From: Acinetobacter sp. N54.MGS-139 | GTDB lineage: Bacteria; Pseudomonadota; Gammaproteobacteria; Burkholderiales; Burkholderiaceae_F | DNA length: 14,713 nucleotides | Reading direction: 5' to 3' | NCBI GenBank assembly: GCA_000980495.1 | Contig: LARN01000036.1 | Coordinates: 1 to 14,713, forward strand | Shown: piece by piece, positions 7,227 through 14,289 of the stretch | Numbering within the stretch: position 1 is the first letter of the stretch | Layout of the letters: every line of letters begins with the position of its first letter | Translations under genes and position numbers: made by a program | The notes under the pieces: generated by a model | The model's database searches: none | Told to the model about the DNA's origin: nothing | Seen by the model: the letters and a program-made list of their open reading frames with translations, nothing else

Positions 7227-8168
7227 GAAGGGTAGGACGAAGATCATGGCAACAGTGCTTGCGCCGATGGCTTCAGAGGCAAATTCTTCGTCCCCGCCGT
7301 AGGCTTTAGAGAGCACGGCAATGACGGAAGAAACCGGCAGCGCGGAAGCCAAGATGAAGCACTTCCGCATGAGCGGGGCCATGTCTAAAGACATTGTGCA
7401 CAAATACATCGTAATCGGGCGAATGACGTAGCAGGAGAGGAGAATCAGCCAGACTTCTCTCGGGAGTTTTTTGAGTTTCTCACAACCAATTTGCCAAACC
7501 GTAATTCCGACAAAGACCAATGCCAGCGGTGTCGCTAATTGACCGATTGTATGCGTTGACTGAGCGATGAACTTGGGGACGGGAATCGACAGGAGGACAA
7601 CGATCAAACCGATAAGGAAGCCCATCAAAGGCGGCGAGAGCAGCATCTTGAGTCCGCGGATGGAAAAAATTTTAGGTTCTTCTGTCATTCCACGGCGGGC
7701 ACCGTCTAGCTGAATGTTAAAGATGCCGACGGTCCAAATGAAGACGCAGTTGGCAAAGAAGTAGACGAGCAAATAAGGAATGCCGTCCGAGCCGTACATT
7801 GTCTGTACCAAGGGGACGCCGACGAACAAAACGGTCGCGCCGGTAAACGCGGCAATGAATGTTCCTTTCATGTGAGGCCGAACCCAACCGAGCTTAATGA
7901 AGAGGATGGAGATCAAGAAATTCAGGCCAACGGTAAGGAACGGAAGCCCTGCAAACTTCAATAAGTTATAAAGTTCACCGTGTGAAAACTTAGAAATGAC
8001 GGAATAAAACAGAAAGCACGGCAGAGCGGCGTTGACGAGTTTAGACACAATGCCGCGGTGCGATGGCGCATCGAACCAGCCCTTGCGTGCGAGAAATACA
8101 CCGAAGCCGATCACGATGAGTAAAACGCAGACCGCGGATAGTGAATGAAGTATTGTGGCGGCTAACAT
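7197..8168 (-). CDS. AEC (auxin efflux carrier) family transporter
   Basis: This is a 323-residue, highly hydrophobic protein with about ten membrane segments and the two-half architecture of the AEC family (Pfam Mem_trans). Visible features include an N-terminal GFGVFLARKGWFD, the segment VNAALPCFLFYSVI typical of the first half, the hydrophilic middle loop (about 155-175), and a second-half helix region LATPLALVFVGITVW with SSVIAVLSKAYGG near the C terminus. Bacterial members export or import small carboxylates such as malonate or malate; the substrate here is unknown. The start at 8168 has AAGGA 8 nt upstream. It lies downstream of the torD-type gene on the same strand but is separated by a terminator, so it is probably transcribed alone. 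Its 3' end overlaps the kinase gene by 30 bp. Confidence 0.9.
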   Translation of the reverse strand: MLAATILHSLSAVCVLLIVIGFGVFLARKGWFDAPSHRGIVSKLVNAALPCFLFYSVISKFSHGELYNLLKFAGLPFLTVGLNFLISILFIKLGWVRPHMKGTFIAAFTGATVLFVGVPLVQTMYGSDGIPYLLVYFFANCVFIWTVGIFNIQLDGARRGMTEEPKIFSIRGLKMLLSPPLMGFLIGLIVVLLSIPVPKFIAQSTHTIGQLATPLALVFVGITVWQIGCEKLKKLPREVWLILLSCYVIRPITMYLCTMSLDMAPLMRKCFILASALPVSSVIAVLSKAYGGDEEFASEAIGASTVAMIFVLPFLLIAVNLVN

Positions 8169-8247
8169 TATTTTTCCTTGGAATTTGCCAATAGTTTAGT
8201 CCTGCAATCATCGTCAATCGAAGATAGAAAGACTCGAAAACTAAAGC

Positions 8248-8271
8248 AAAAACCGCCTTAGAAAAGGCGGT
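8248..8271 (-). terminator. Intrinsic terminator after the TorD-family gene
   Basis: The stem ACCGCCTT (8252-8259) pairs perfectly with AAGGCGGT (8264-8271) around a 4-nt loop. On the minus strand the hairpin runs directly into a T tract (8252-8248). It lies 35 nt past the chaperone gene's stop and before the transporter gene, separating the two. Confidence 0.8.
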
Positions 8272-8280
8272 CGGAAGTAC

Positions 8281-8298
8281 GTGTGAACATGTTCACAC
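8281..8298. promoter_or_regulatory. Perfect 18-bp palindrome with CRP-type half-sites
   Basis: GTGTGAACATGTTCACAC is a complete palindrome and contains TGTGA-N6-TCACA, the core consensus of the CRP family. It lies just past the stop of the chaperone gene and 113 bp upstream of the transporter start codon, with the terminator hairpin between. A regulator bound here could act on a transporter promoter starting near 8228 (a -61.5 position). No strong promoter boxes were found there; the best is a TTGACG on the minus strand. Confidence 0.5.
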
Positions 8299-8305
8299 AG
8301 GGCAA

Positions 8306-8875
8306 TTACAGGGCTTCTACAAACTTTAAAGCGGCGGTGACAGAGGCGAAGAATGCCTTGATACCGGAGTTTTGTGTCTTGCTGTCGATATTCTGTTCTG
8401 CAGTCGGCCACCAGGCAAGGATTTCGTTTTTAACGAACTGCTGGGCTTCTTCGATTTTGTCTTCGGCTAAAAGATGGCCGAGGAAAGCAAGCTCGACGGC
8501 GATGTGGTCATCAGGCAGGTTGGAAGTGTTTTGAAGGCCTTTGCTGAGATACGTTTTAAAAGCTTCGTGGGTGTTCTTTCCGGTCACGGTAATCAGACCG
8601 CCGGCCCAGAAAGAATGTGTCATTCCGATCGTCGTGTCACCGACACCGTAAAAGAGTTTAGCCGCATCACGGTCAAAGTCTTCATTAAAAGCGACGTTGC
8701 CGAAGCGAGAGCCGTTAAATCCGACTTCATCGGCTATGCTGTTAAAAGCTTCTGCAGCCTTGGGGTAGACGGAAGTTTTATTCTCATGCGGGTCGAGAAT
8801 AATTTCACTTAAGACGGTGATGATTTTAGCTAATGCTTCTGAGCATTCTTCTCGAGTGATTTCTTGGTAATTCAT
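8306..8875 (-). CDS. TorD/DmsD-family molybdoenzyme chaperone
   Basis: This 189-residue, all-helical cytoplasmic protein matches the TorD family in length and in its signature: LPDDHIAVELAFLGHLL (120-136), followed by the helix EEAQQFVKNEILAWWP. Members bind the Tat signal of a molybdoenzyme, hold back export until the cofactor is inserted, and may bind GTP. The obvious client is the Tat-exported oxidoreductase encoded just upstream on the same strand. The start at 8875 is set by AAAGGA 5 nt upstream; an in-frame ATG at 9073 would add 66 residues that do not resemble the family. Two hairpins and 342 bp separate the gene from the ferredoxin subunit gene, so it probably has its own promoter, allowing a separate level of chaperone. 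Confidence 0.88.
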   Translation of the reverse strand: MNYQEITREECSEALAKIITVLSEIILDPHENKTSVYPKAAEAFNSIADEVGFNGSRFGNVAFNEDFDRDAAKLFYGVGDTTIGMTHSFWAGGLITVTGKNTHEAFKTYLSKGLQNTSNLPDDHIAVELAFLGHLLAEDKIEEAQQFVKNEILAWWPTAEQNIDSKTQNSGIKAFFASVTAALKFVEAL

Positions 8876-9105
8876 ATTTATCCTTTGGGACTGCGGACAA
8901 AAACTGCGCAGAATTTTTTCATTGCAAGGAACTGTATCAGTTAAGTGATCGCAGGGCGAGCTTTTTAATTCGGACTTAGGGAAAACTGAGAGACAAGCAG
9001 GTGACGACTCCCGAAAATTAGTCTTATCGAAAATAAGGACGGCAGTCTTCAAACCTAAAGTTGGAAAATCCATCGAGTCGGGTTGTTATTTTCGAGGCAC
9101 GAGCC

Positions 9106-9134
9106 ATTTTACTGTTTTGGAAAAGTTGAGACAA
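9106..9134 (-). promoter_or_regulatory. Candidate promoter for the TorD-family gene
   Basis: On the minus strand TTGTCT (9134 to 9129) and TAAAAT (9111 to 9106) are spaced by 17 bp and match the sigma-70 boxes at 4 and 5 of 6 positions. The -35 box begins inside the T tract of the preceding terminator. The resulting leader would be long, about 220 nt, so a nearer undetected promoter remains possible. Confidence 0.35.
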
Positions 9135-9157
9135 AAAAGGCGGGTCCCGGACCCGCC
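9133..9157 (-). terminator. Strong intrinsic terminator of the molybdoenzyme operon
   Basis: GGCGGGT (9139-9145) pairs with ACCCGCC (9151-9157) around a 5-nt loop, and on the minus strand six T residues follow (9138-9133). It lies about 60 nt past the stop of the ferredoxin subunit gene. Confidence 0.85.
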
Positions 9158-9182
9158 CCAAAAATACCCTAAGAGACACGAA

Positions 9183-9208
9183 GCGGTGCCGCACGCTTCC
9201 GGCACCGC
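9183..9208 (-). other. 9-bp GC-rich hairpin in the 3' untranslated region
   Basis: GCGGTGCCG (9183-9191) pairs perfectly with CGGCACCGC (9200-9208) around an 8-nt loop, 9 nt past the stop of the ferredoxin subunit gene. No T tract follows, so it is probably not the terminator itself. It may stabilise the 3' end of the operon mRNA ahead of the true terminator at 9133-9157. Confidence 0.5.
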
Positions 9209-9217
9209 AATTCAAAC

Positions 9218-9859
9218 TCAGGCTTTAACTTTCATAGCCCCAAAGTCCGTAATGGAAGAAATGAAGCGGATCTTCGGAGAAGTGCCGGCATCCTTATTGA
9301 TGATCTGGGCCTTAGCAATCAAGGCTTTCTGAGCATCAGTCGGGTTGTCGTAGTCTACTAACTGCAAAGCCTTAGTCGAGCAGACTTCAACGCAGGCAGG
9401 CAAGCGTCCTTGGGAAGTACGATGCGTGCACAGAGTGCAGTGCTCGGCTTTTCCGGGGATACGCGTTGTCCAAGCTGTCGGGCTGGCGCTTCTTCCTCCG
9501 AGCGGTTTGAGGTCTCCGTAGTAGGACTGTTTGTTCGGATCGGAGAATTTAGGCGCACCGTACGGACAGGCAGCTAAGCAGCCTTTGCAGCCGATGCACT
9601 TCTTCTGGTCGATCAGAACTTCACCGTGCGGTCCGAAGTAAACGGCTTTTACCGGGCAGACCTTCATGCAGGCGGGATTTTCGCAGTGCATACAGGAAAC
9701 GCGGAAGTATTCGATGACTTCTTCAGCCGGATGCTCAAGTCTTTCCAAATGGTTCCACTTCACACCGGGCGCAACTTGGTTTTCTTCTTTACAAGCGACG
9801 AAGCAGGCGTGGCAGCCGACGCAGTCGTCAGCATTAACAATGATTCCATATTTGCTCAT
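9218..9859 (-). CDS. Four-[4Fe-4S] ferredoxin subunit of the molybdoenzyme (DmsB/PsrB/NrfC-like)
   Basis: This 213-residue electron-transfer subunit passes electrons between the catalytic molybdoenzyme and a membrane partner. Four cysteine groups are complete: C13/16/19/23, C56/59/64/68, C88/91/94/98 (CIGCKGCLAACPYG) and C141/144/156/160. This is the standard four-cluster set. It has no signal peptide, so it would be exported bound to its Tat-carrying partner, as known for DmsB. The start at 9859 was chosen over an in-frame ATG at 9886 because AAGGAG (9866-9871) lies 6 nt upstream and overlaps the stop codon of the catalytic gene, suggesting translational coupling. The loop between the third and fourth cysteine groups is long (about 42 residues). 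No NrfD- or DmsC-type membrane subunit gene follows. Confidence 0.93.
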   Translation of the reverse strand: MSKYGIIVNADDCVGCHACFVACKEENQVAPGVKWNHLERLEHPAEEVIEYFRVSCMHCENPACMKVCPVKAVYFGPHGEVLIDQKKCIGCKGCLAACPYGAPKFSDPNKQSYYGDLKPLGGRSASPTAWTTRIPGKAEHCTLCTHRTSQGRLPACVEVCSTKALQLVDYDNPTDAQKALIAKAQIINKDAGTSPKIRFISSITDFGAMKVKA

Positions 9860-9869
9860 GACGATCTCC

Positions 9870-12071
9870 TTAGGCTTTCTTTTCAATACGGACGGGATTT
9901 TCGAAGTAGCTCGGATAACCGGACAACGGATCGCGATTGCCGCGGTTCATGAGTTTCTGGGTATTCTGGTTGTCGAGCCAGCCGTATTGAGCGTCAATCG
10001 TGCCGACAGGAACAATCAGAGAAACCACTGCTTTGGCTTCTACTGGTCCGCCGTAGGGAGATGTAATAAGGATGGTATCGCCTTCCTTAATACCTCTGGC
10101 CTCAGCATCCCTCGGGTTGATGTTGACGTGCAGGCAGTCTTCGATTTCCATCAGATAGGGCTGGTCCGTACGGGTCTTGCTGTGTGTGATGTACGGTTTG
10201 CGAGAACCGTTCATGAGGCGAAGATCAAATTCTTTGCTGAGCTCGGTCATCGGTTTGTATTCCGGGAGGCCGGGGTAGCCGAATTTAGCCGCACGATCAG
10301 AGAAGAAGTCCAGCTTGCCGGAAAGCGTGTTGAAGCCGGGTTTTCCGTCCGGACGCAGTCTTCCGTCTTCGTACTTCTTGAAGCCGGGTTTGGGAGCCGG
10401 GATACGGCTGATCTGAGGCAGCGCGTCTCTGAACTTGACCAGGTCGCCGCCTTCGTACTGATGAAGGATGAAGTCGAGGGCCTTTTCGGGATCACCGTCA
10501 AAGAAGTGTTCAGGTTTATCGATAATGCAACCGAGTTCCAGCGCAATACGCCAGTCTTCTTTAGCTTCTCCAAGCGGTTTGATCGGTTTCCGAACGGCAA
10601 TGTTCGGGCCGTACCAGCCGAAAGGAGCATGGCGTTCATAGTTCATCGCAGCAGGCAGAATAATGTCCATGTTGCGGTGGCTGTCTTTGCGATGGAAGTA
10701 ATCTGTTGCGAAAGCAAAATCTAACTTCGAGAGAGCGTCGTTATAGACATCAGGCTGCGGCCAGATGTTGACGTTAAAGCCCCAGCCGCAGAAGACTTTG
10801 ACCTTGCCGTCGCGAACCCATTCAGGCAGATTGTTCGGGCTAGTCTGATCCTGCAGGTCATGCCAAAGCGGAAGTTCCTCTTTATCTAAGCGGCGAGCTT
10901 TCACTTCAGGGGAGTTCCACCATTTCTTGTCGGCCATAGCAGGATGCAGACCGAAGGCGGCCATGGACAAGCCTTTGGGAGGCTGACCGAAGGGAACGCC
11001 GCCGGGGATGTCGATGTAACCCATCAGGATTGGCAGCAGGAGCAGACCGCGAGTGTTGTTCACGCCGTTGGAGTTGTGAGACAGAGACTGAGTCGTCAGA
11101 GTGAAGGAGCCCGGACCCTGAGCCCAGAGGCGAGCGGCTGCGACAACTTTGTCGGCAGGTACACCGGTGATTTCCTGAGTCTTTTCAGGAGTGAACTGGT
11201 CAACGTACTTGGCGTATTCTTCGAAACCGTGTGTCCACTGATCAATGAAAGGCCTATTAATAAGGTTTTCTTTGATCAGGACGCGGGCGATGCCGGCAGC
11301 TAAGGCGGCGTCCGTACCGATCGCCGGAGCCAAATGGATATCTGCGATTTCTGCGGCTTTGGTTCTTCTGGTATCAACCGTGATGATCTTGCAGCCACGT
11401 GCTTTTGCGGCCTTAATGGCTTCCCACCAACCCAGGGGCTGAGCCCAAACGTTGGTAGCCATAATCATGTAGACCTTGGTGTCTTTCGTCGGTGTGGAAC
11501 CGTTGTTCGGCTGTCCGAAGTTGAGCTGTTCAGCCATCATGCAGCCGGAGCGGCAAGCGGCAGAGGATTCCGTGGCCCAAGTGGGAGAGTCGAAATAACG
11601 AGCCAAACGATAAATAGAGGGTCTCGGTTCTTTCGGGTCGCCTGCATAGAACATGACGGATTCGGGACCGTATTTCTTTTTGGCGGCGAGCATGTTGGCA
11701 GCGATGGTCTTGTAAGCCTCATCCCAGGTAATACGAACCCAGCCCGGATCTTCTGCGCCTTTGGGGGCCGTACGCTTCATCGGATAAAGCAGACGATTCG
11801 GGTTATACAAGCGCTGCAGAGTGCTCATGCCTTTAGAGCAGAGCCAGTGACGCGGATTTTCTTTCCAGTTCTGAATACTGATGATGTTATTGCCCTGTGC
11901 CTGGAACTGAATTCCGCAGGAAGGTACATGGTTGCAGGAATCGCAAATGGCAAAGCCCGTCCATTCCTGAGGCTGGGGATTTGCAGCCTGTGCAAGAACG
12001 GAAGTGGCCGGAGAGACGGCCGGAAGAGCGGAGATTGCCTTGAGAATTTGCCTTCTTGAGAGTTTTTGCAT
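9870..12071 (-). CDS. Tat-exported molybdopterin oxidoreductase, DMSO reductase family catalytic subunit
   Basis: This 733-residue bis-MGD enzyme is expected in the periplasm. The N terminus has a Tat signal (LSRRQILK, hydrophobic stretch, cleavage near LAQA, residue 29). A [4Fe-4S] site follows: C43, C46, C52 and C78. The C46-C52 gap is five residues where three is usual. C173 in SSAACRSGC, 13 residues before the conserved G186, lines up by eye with the molybdenum-ligand Cys of NapA, so a cysteine ligand is likely, as in Psr/Phs-type enzymes. VDTRRTKAAEIADIHL (about 234-249) and the C-terminal dinucleotide-binding part (NINPRDAEARGIKEGDTI) are typical. Length resembles PhsA/PsrA. The substrate is not known; a sulfur compound or an organic N- or S-oxide is possible. 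AAGGAG lies 8 nt before the start. The ferredoxin subunit follows after 10 nt; a LysR gene is divergent. Confidence 0.92.
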   Translation of the reverse strand: MQKLSRRQILKAISALPAVSPATSVLAQAANPQPQEWTGFAICDSCNHVPSCGIQFQAQGNNIISIQNWKENPRHWLCSKGMSTLQRLYNPNRLLYPMKRTAPKGAEDPGWVRITWDEAYKTIAANMLAAKKKYGPESVMFYAGDPKEPRPSIYRLARYFDSPTWATESSAACRSGCMMAEQLNFGQPNNGSTPTKDTKVYMIMATNVWAQPLGWWEAIKAAKARGCKIITVDTRRTKAAEIADIHLAPAIGTDAALAAGIARVLIKENLINRPFIDQWTHGFEEYAKYVDQFTPEKTQEITGVPADKVVAAARLWAQGPGSFTLTTQSLSHNSNGVNNTRGLLLLPILMGYIDIPGGVPFGQPPKGLSMAAFGLHPAMADKKWWNSPEVKARRLDKEELPLWHDLQDQTSPNNLPEWVRDGKVKVFCGWGFNVNIWPQPDVYNDALSKLDFAFATDYFHRKDSHRNMDIILPAAMNYERHAPFGWYGPNIAVRKPIKPLGEAKEDWRIALELGCIIDKPEHFFDGDPEKALDFILHQYEGGDLVKFRDALPQISRIPAPKPGFKKYEDGRLRPDGKPGFNTLSGKLDFFSDRAAKFGYPGLPEYKPMTELSKEFDLRLMNGSRKPYITHSKTRTDQPYLMEIEDCLHVNINPRDAEARGIKEGDTILITSPYGGPVEAKAVVSLIVPVGTIDAQYGWLDNQNTQKLMNRGNRDPLSGYPSYFENPVRIEKKA

Positions 12072-12153
12072 AATTGTTTCTCCTTGGTCAACATTGGGGT
12101 GCTTCTGAGTGAAATTTTGGAGTGATTTTTACACTTTGAAAAGAGGAGTTTTC

Positions 12154-12179
12154 CTGTCATATTTGATTAAAATTGACAG
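12154..12179. promoter_or_regulatory. Imperfect palindrome between the molybdoenzyme and LysR genes
   Basis: CTGTCA (12154-12159) and TGACAG (12174-12179) are perfect inverted arms around a partly symmetric AT-rich centre (TTT/AAA also pair). The site lies in the divergent promoter region, 27 bp before the LysR ATG, and is a candidate binding site for that regulator. It also covers the possible TTG start at 12173, which argues against that start. Confidence 0.45.
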
Positions 12180-12205
12180 AAATCCTCATCAAAATTGATA
12201 ACGAT

Positions 12206-13219
12206 ATGGCCCAAGACCGTCCAAACAGTGAATTGCTTAGATTTCTCGCTGAGTTTTACGATTCTCGCAACCTTATTTCTACGGCTAATCGCCTAGGAAA
12301 GGGCTCTGCGACATGTTTTCGCCTATTAGCCCAGGCCCGTGAAATTTTCGAAGATCCGTTGTTTGTAAAGAGCGGACGTGCAATGATGCCGACACCCAAG
12401 ATGGACTCCTTGATTGGCGAAATCCAATCTATTTTGATGCGCATTGATCGTCTTCCGAGTCCAAAAGTTTTTTCTCCTAAGGAGTTAACGCAAGATTTCC
12501 GTATCGGCTGTATCGATAATGCGGCACTTAGATTTATTGTTCCTTCGTTAGCGAATTTGTATGCCCAGGCCCCGAATATTCGCCTTTCTATAATTTCACT
12601 TCATGAGCATTTTCAGTGGGCGCTGGAGAAGGGCAACATTGATATCGTCATTTATGCCCCGCCCAACCTCAAGCTAAGGGAATTAGGAAAGAAATTTCAC
12701 TACGAAACGCTGTACAACACAGACCATGTGTATGTCGTCAGGAACACGCATCCCTTGGCAATAAAACTTAGAGAAGGCAAACAGCTTAAAAGATCGGATC
12801 TAAAAAATTATCGTTTTATTGCCGTGAAGTACGGATACTCAGAAGGCAAGATCACTACGGACTCCTCAGGTTTTGAGGAAGGGAGCAATATCGCCATTGA
12901 TACTCCTTATCTTTTAACGGTTCCGCACATGCTCACACAGTGCGATCTTATCGGGCGCCTGCCGGAATCATCTGTGAAAGAACTTATCGGCAATTTGCCG
13001 CTGACCATTCTTCCAAAGAATTTGGTTGCTGATCCGGCTTGGACACCGGTGTTTTTGTGGCATGACCGCACGCATTTTGATCCAGCGCATCAGTGGTTCC
13101 GATCGGTATTACTGCGCAGTCTCGAAGAAAAAAGGGCAAAGAAACGGCAGGAAAGCAAAAAGTCGTCTAACCTCTTTGGTGAACAGGATGCTGCAGAAGG
13201 CTGGCTGGAAGCCTATTGA
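12206..13219 (+). CDS. LysR-family transcriptional regulator, divergent from the molybdoenzyme operon
   Basis: This 337-residue regulator has a NodD-like LysR N terminus: SELLRFLAEFYDSRNLISTANRLG, then the stretch AREIFEDPLFVKSG and the wing end MMPTPKM. The effector domain follows from about residue 95 (DFRIGCIDNAALRFIVPSLA), with the family-typical GNIDIVIYAPP. The C terminus carries a basic, probably disordered tail (EEKRAKKRQESKKSS). The start is uncertain: ATG at 12206 lacks a Shine-Dalgarno, while a TTG at 12173 would add 11 residues but lies within a palindrome. I prefer the ATG. As the gene is divergent from the oxidoreductase operon, it probably regulates that operon in response to its substrate; this is inferred from position. 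Confidence 0.87.
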   Translation: MAQDRPNSELLRFLAEFYDSRNLISTANRLGKGSATCFRLLAQAREIFEDPLFVKSGRAMMPTPKMDSLIGEIQSILMRIDRLPSPKVFSPKELTQDFRIGCIDNAALRFIVPSLANLYAQAPNIRLSIISLHEHFQWALEKGNIDIVIYAPPNLKLRELGKKFHYETLYNTDHVYVVRNTHPLAIKLREGKQLKRSDLKNYRFIAVKYGYSEGKITTDSSGFEEGSNIAIDTPYLLTVPHMLTQCDLIGRLPESSVKELIGNLPLTILPKNLVADPAWTPVFLWHDRTHFDPAHQWFRSVLLRSLEEKRAKKRQESKKSSNLFGEQDAAEGWLEAY

Positions 13220-13260
13220 TGGTTTGTTCCGAAACCGTAGTTTTCTTGAAAACCTTCAGG

Positions 13261-13278
13261 AAAAAGCCTCAATAAGGC
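13261..13278 (-). terminator. Weak terminator candidate after the DUF554 gene
   Basis: GCCT (13266-13269) pairs with AGGC (13275-13278) around a 5-nt loop, and on the minus strand five T residues follow (13265-13261). The stem is only 4 bp. It lies in the 92-bp gap between the convergent LysR and DUF554 genes. Confidence 0.35.
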
Positions 13279-13311
13279 GTCTTGCAGATTAGATACGGCA
13301 CCGAGATCGAA

Positions 13312-14037
13312 TCAGTCAAAGGAAGGAACATAGGCAAACAACACAGCAATCAACAAGACCGGCAGCATGTTGGCCACCTCAAATTTCTTTCCAAAAACCA
13401 AATTAATACCAACGCAAAAGATCAGCATTGATCCGGTCATGGAAAGATACTCAAGAGCCTTTGTGGTCAAAATAGGTTCGATGAACACTGCAAGGAGCGT
13501 AATACTTCCCTGGAAAAGTCCCACGGGAATTGCAGAAAAAGCGCATCTGATACCTAACGATGCAGTCAGTATGAAGATTATGACAAAGTCCAAAATGGAT
13601 TTAGCAGCGAGAATAGATACATCGTTGTGGATACCGTCTTGCACCGCTCCTACTACGGCCATGGCTCCAATACATACAGTTAACGAAGAAACAACAAAGG
13701 CGGTGACGAAGTTGTTGTCATTATTTCTGTGAGCTCTGTTTTTCAGGAATTCTCCAAATTTTTCAATTTTTCCTTCCAGATCAAATACCGTCCCGAGAAG
13801 CGTCCCGACGGCATAGCTCAGAACCACAACTAAGACGCCGGAAGTGAAAATTACGCCGTCCTTAATTCTGAACATCTGCTCTAAGCTGCCTGCGATCCCA
13901 ATGAAAATAACGCACAGCCCGCACGCGGAGATTAAGGCCTTTTGATGGTTTTCAGCCAAACGGTTTCCGAAAATAATGCCTAGTATGCCGCCGATGGTAA
14001 TAGCGAATACGTTTATCAGAGTGCCTAGTCCAGCCAT
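13312..14037 (-). CDS. DUF554 family membrane protein (YqgA-like)
   Basis: This 241-residue inner-membrane protein has about seven hydrophobic segments and matches the DUF554 family, which includes E. coli YqgA. Family-typical parts are the N terminus GTLINVFAITIGGILGIIFG, the central VTAFVVSSLTVCIGAMAVVGAVQDG with the following AAKSILDF, and the C-terminal segment MTGSMLIFCVGINLVFG. Length is normal. The family is thought to be transporter-like but no function is established. No clear Shine-Dalgarno precedes the ATG at 14037. It converges on the LysR gene and is divergent from the unrecognised gene at the right edge; nothing in the context shows its role. Confidence 0.88.
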   Translation of the reverse strand: MAGLGTLINVFAITIGGILGIIFGNRLAENHQKALISACGLCVIFIGIAGSLEQMFRIKDGVIFTSGVLVVVLSYAVGTLLGTVFDLEGKIEKFGEFLKNRAHRNNDNNFVTAFVVSSLTVCIGAMAVVGAVQDGIHNDVSILAAKSILDFVIIFILTASLGIRCAFSAIPVGLFQGSITLLAVFIEPILTTKALEYLSMTGSMLIFCVGINLVFGKKFEVANMLPVLLIAVLFAYVPSFD

Positions 14038-14062
14038 TTGATTATCGAGGGAATGAGGATTT

Positions 14063-14092
14063 TTGTGATTCTTTATTCGAGCGCAGTATAAG
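14063..14092 (+). promoter_or_regulatory. Candidate promoter for the gene at the right edge
   Basis: TTGTGA (14063-14068) and TATAAG (14087-14092) are spaced by 18 bp and match sigma-70 boxes at 4 and 5 of 6 positions. A transcript from near 14099 would carry a leader of about 190 nt, which includes the long-range inverted repeat at 14117-14244. Confidence 0.35.
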
Positions 14093-14116
14093 CTTCGCCG
14101 TCCGAGTTTTTAGAGG

Positions 14117-14244
14117 ATAAGGTTAATGCTTTTTTAGGCTGCTGGTGAAGTTCCCATGAAATGAAAAGCTCGAACGGAGAACGCATTGTCGAAAACGACA
14201 GGTGAATTTTGCCCCATGGTTACATCTGCAAAAGCTAACCTTAT
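14117..14244 (+). other. Possible structured leader RNA
   Basis: ATAAGGTTA (14117-14125) pairs with TAACCTTAT (14236-14244). After a 2-nt bulge, GCTTTT (14128-14133) pairs with AAAAGC (14230-14235). Together they close a domain of about 128 nt. Inside it lies a small hairpin TGTCG-AAAA-CGACA (14187-14200). The domain falls between a candidate promoter and the start of the next gene. It matches no riboswitch or small RNA family that I recognise. Chance pairing cannot be excluded. Confidence 0.3.
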
Positions 14245-14289
14245 GTAAAATCGAAACTTTTCACAAGAATAATTACTTTTGAGTCCAAG

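Larger units (their letters stand above)
8876..9217. other. 342-bp gap between the TorD-family and ferredoxin-subunit genes
   Basis: No convincing gene lies here. The right part holds two hairpins (9183-9208 and 9133-9157). The rest would be the leader of the chaperone transcript and holds a small palindrome AACTG-TAT-CAGTT (8930-8942). A 63-codon open frame on the minus strand (9024-9215) has no ribosome site and passes through the terminator, so it was not called. Confidence 0.6.

Noticed and set aside
8876..9073. 66-residue N-terminal extension of the TorD-family protein
   Set aside because: The extension is unlike the family, and AAAGGA lies 5 nt before the ATG at 8875.
9024..9215. 63-codon minus-strand open frame between the ferredoxin-subunit and TorD-family genes
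   Set aside because: It runs through the terminator hairpin and has no ribosome site.
9666..12059. Long plus-strand open frames (9666-10724, 11334-12059) opposite the molybdoenzyme operon
   Set aside because: They are antisense to a gene with clear motifs, show no family resemblance, and have no ribosome sites.
12163..12176. FNR-like site (TTGAT-N4-ATTGA) upstream of the molybdoenzyme operon
   Set aside because: The first half-site is perfect but the second matches only 3 of 5 bases, and the region is AT-rich, so it is not above chance.
14140..14160. GGTGAAGTTCCC, resembling the start of an FMN riboswitch
   Set aside because: The other conserved blocks of that riboswitch are missing.
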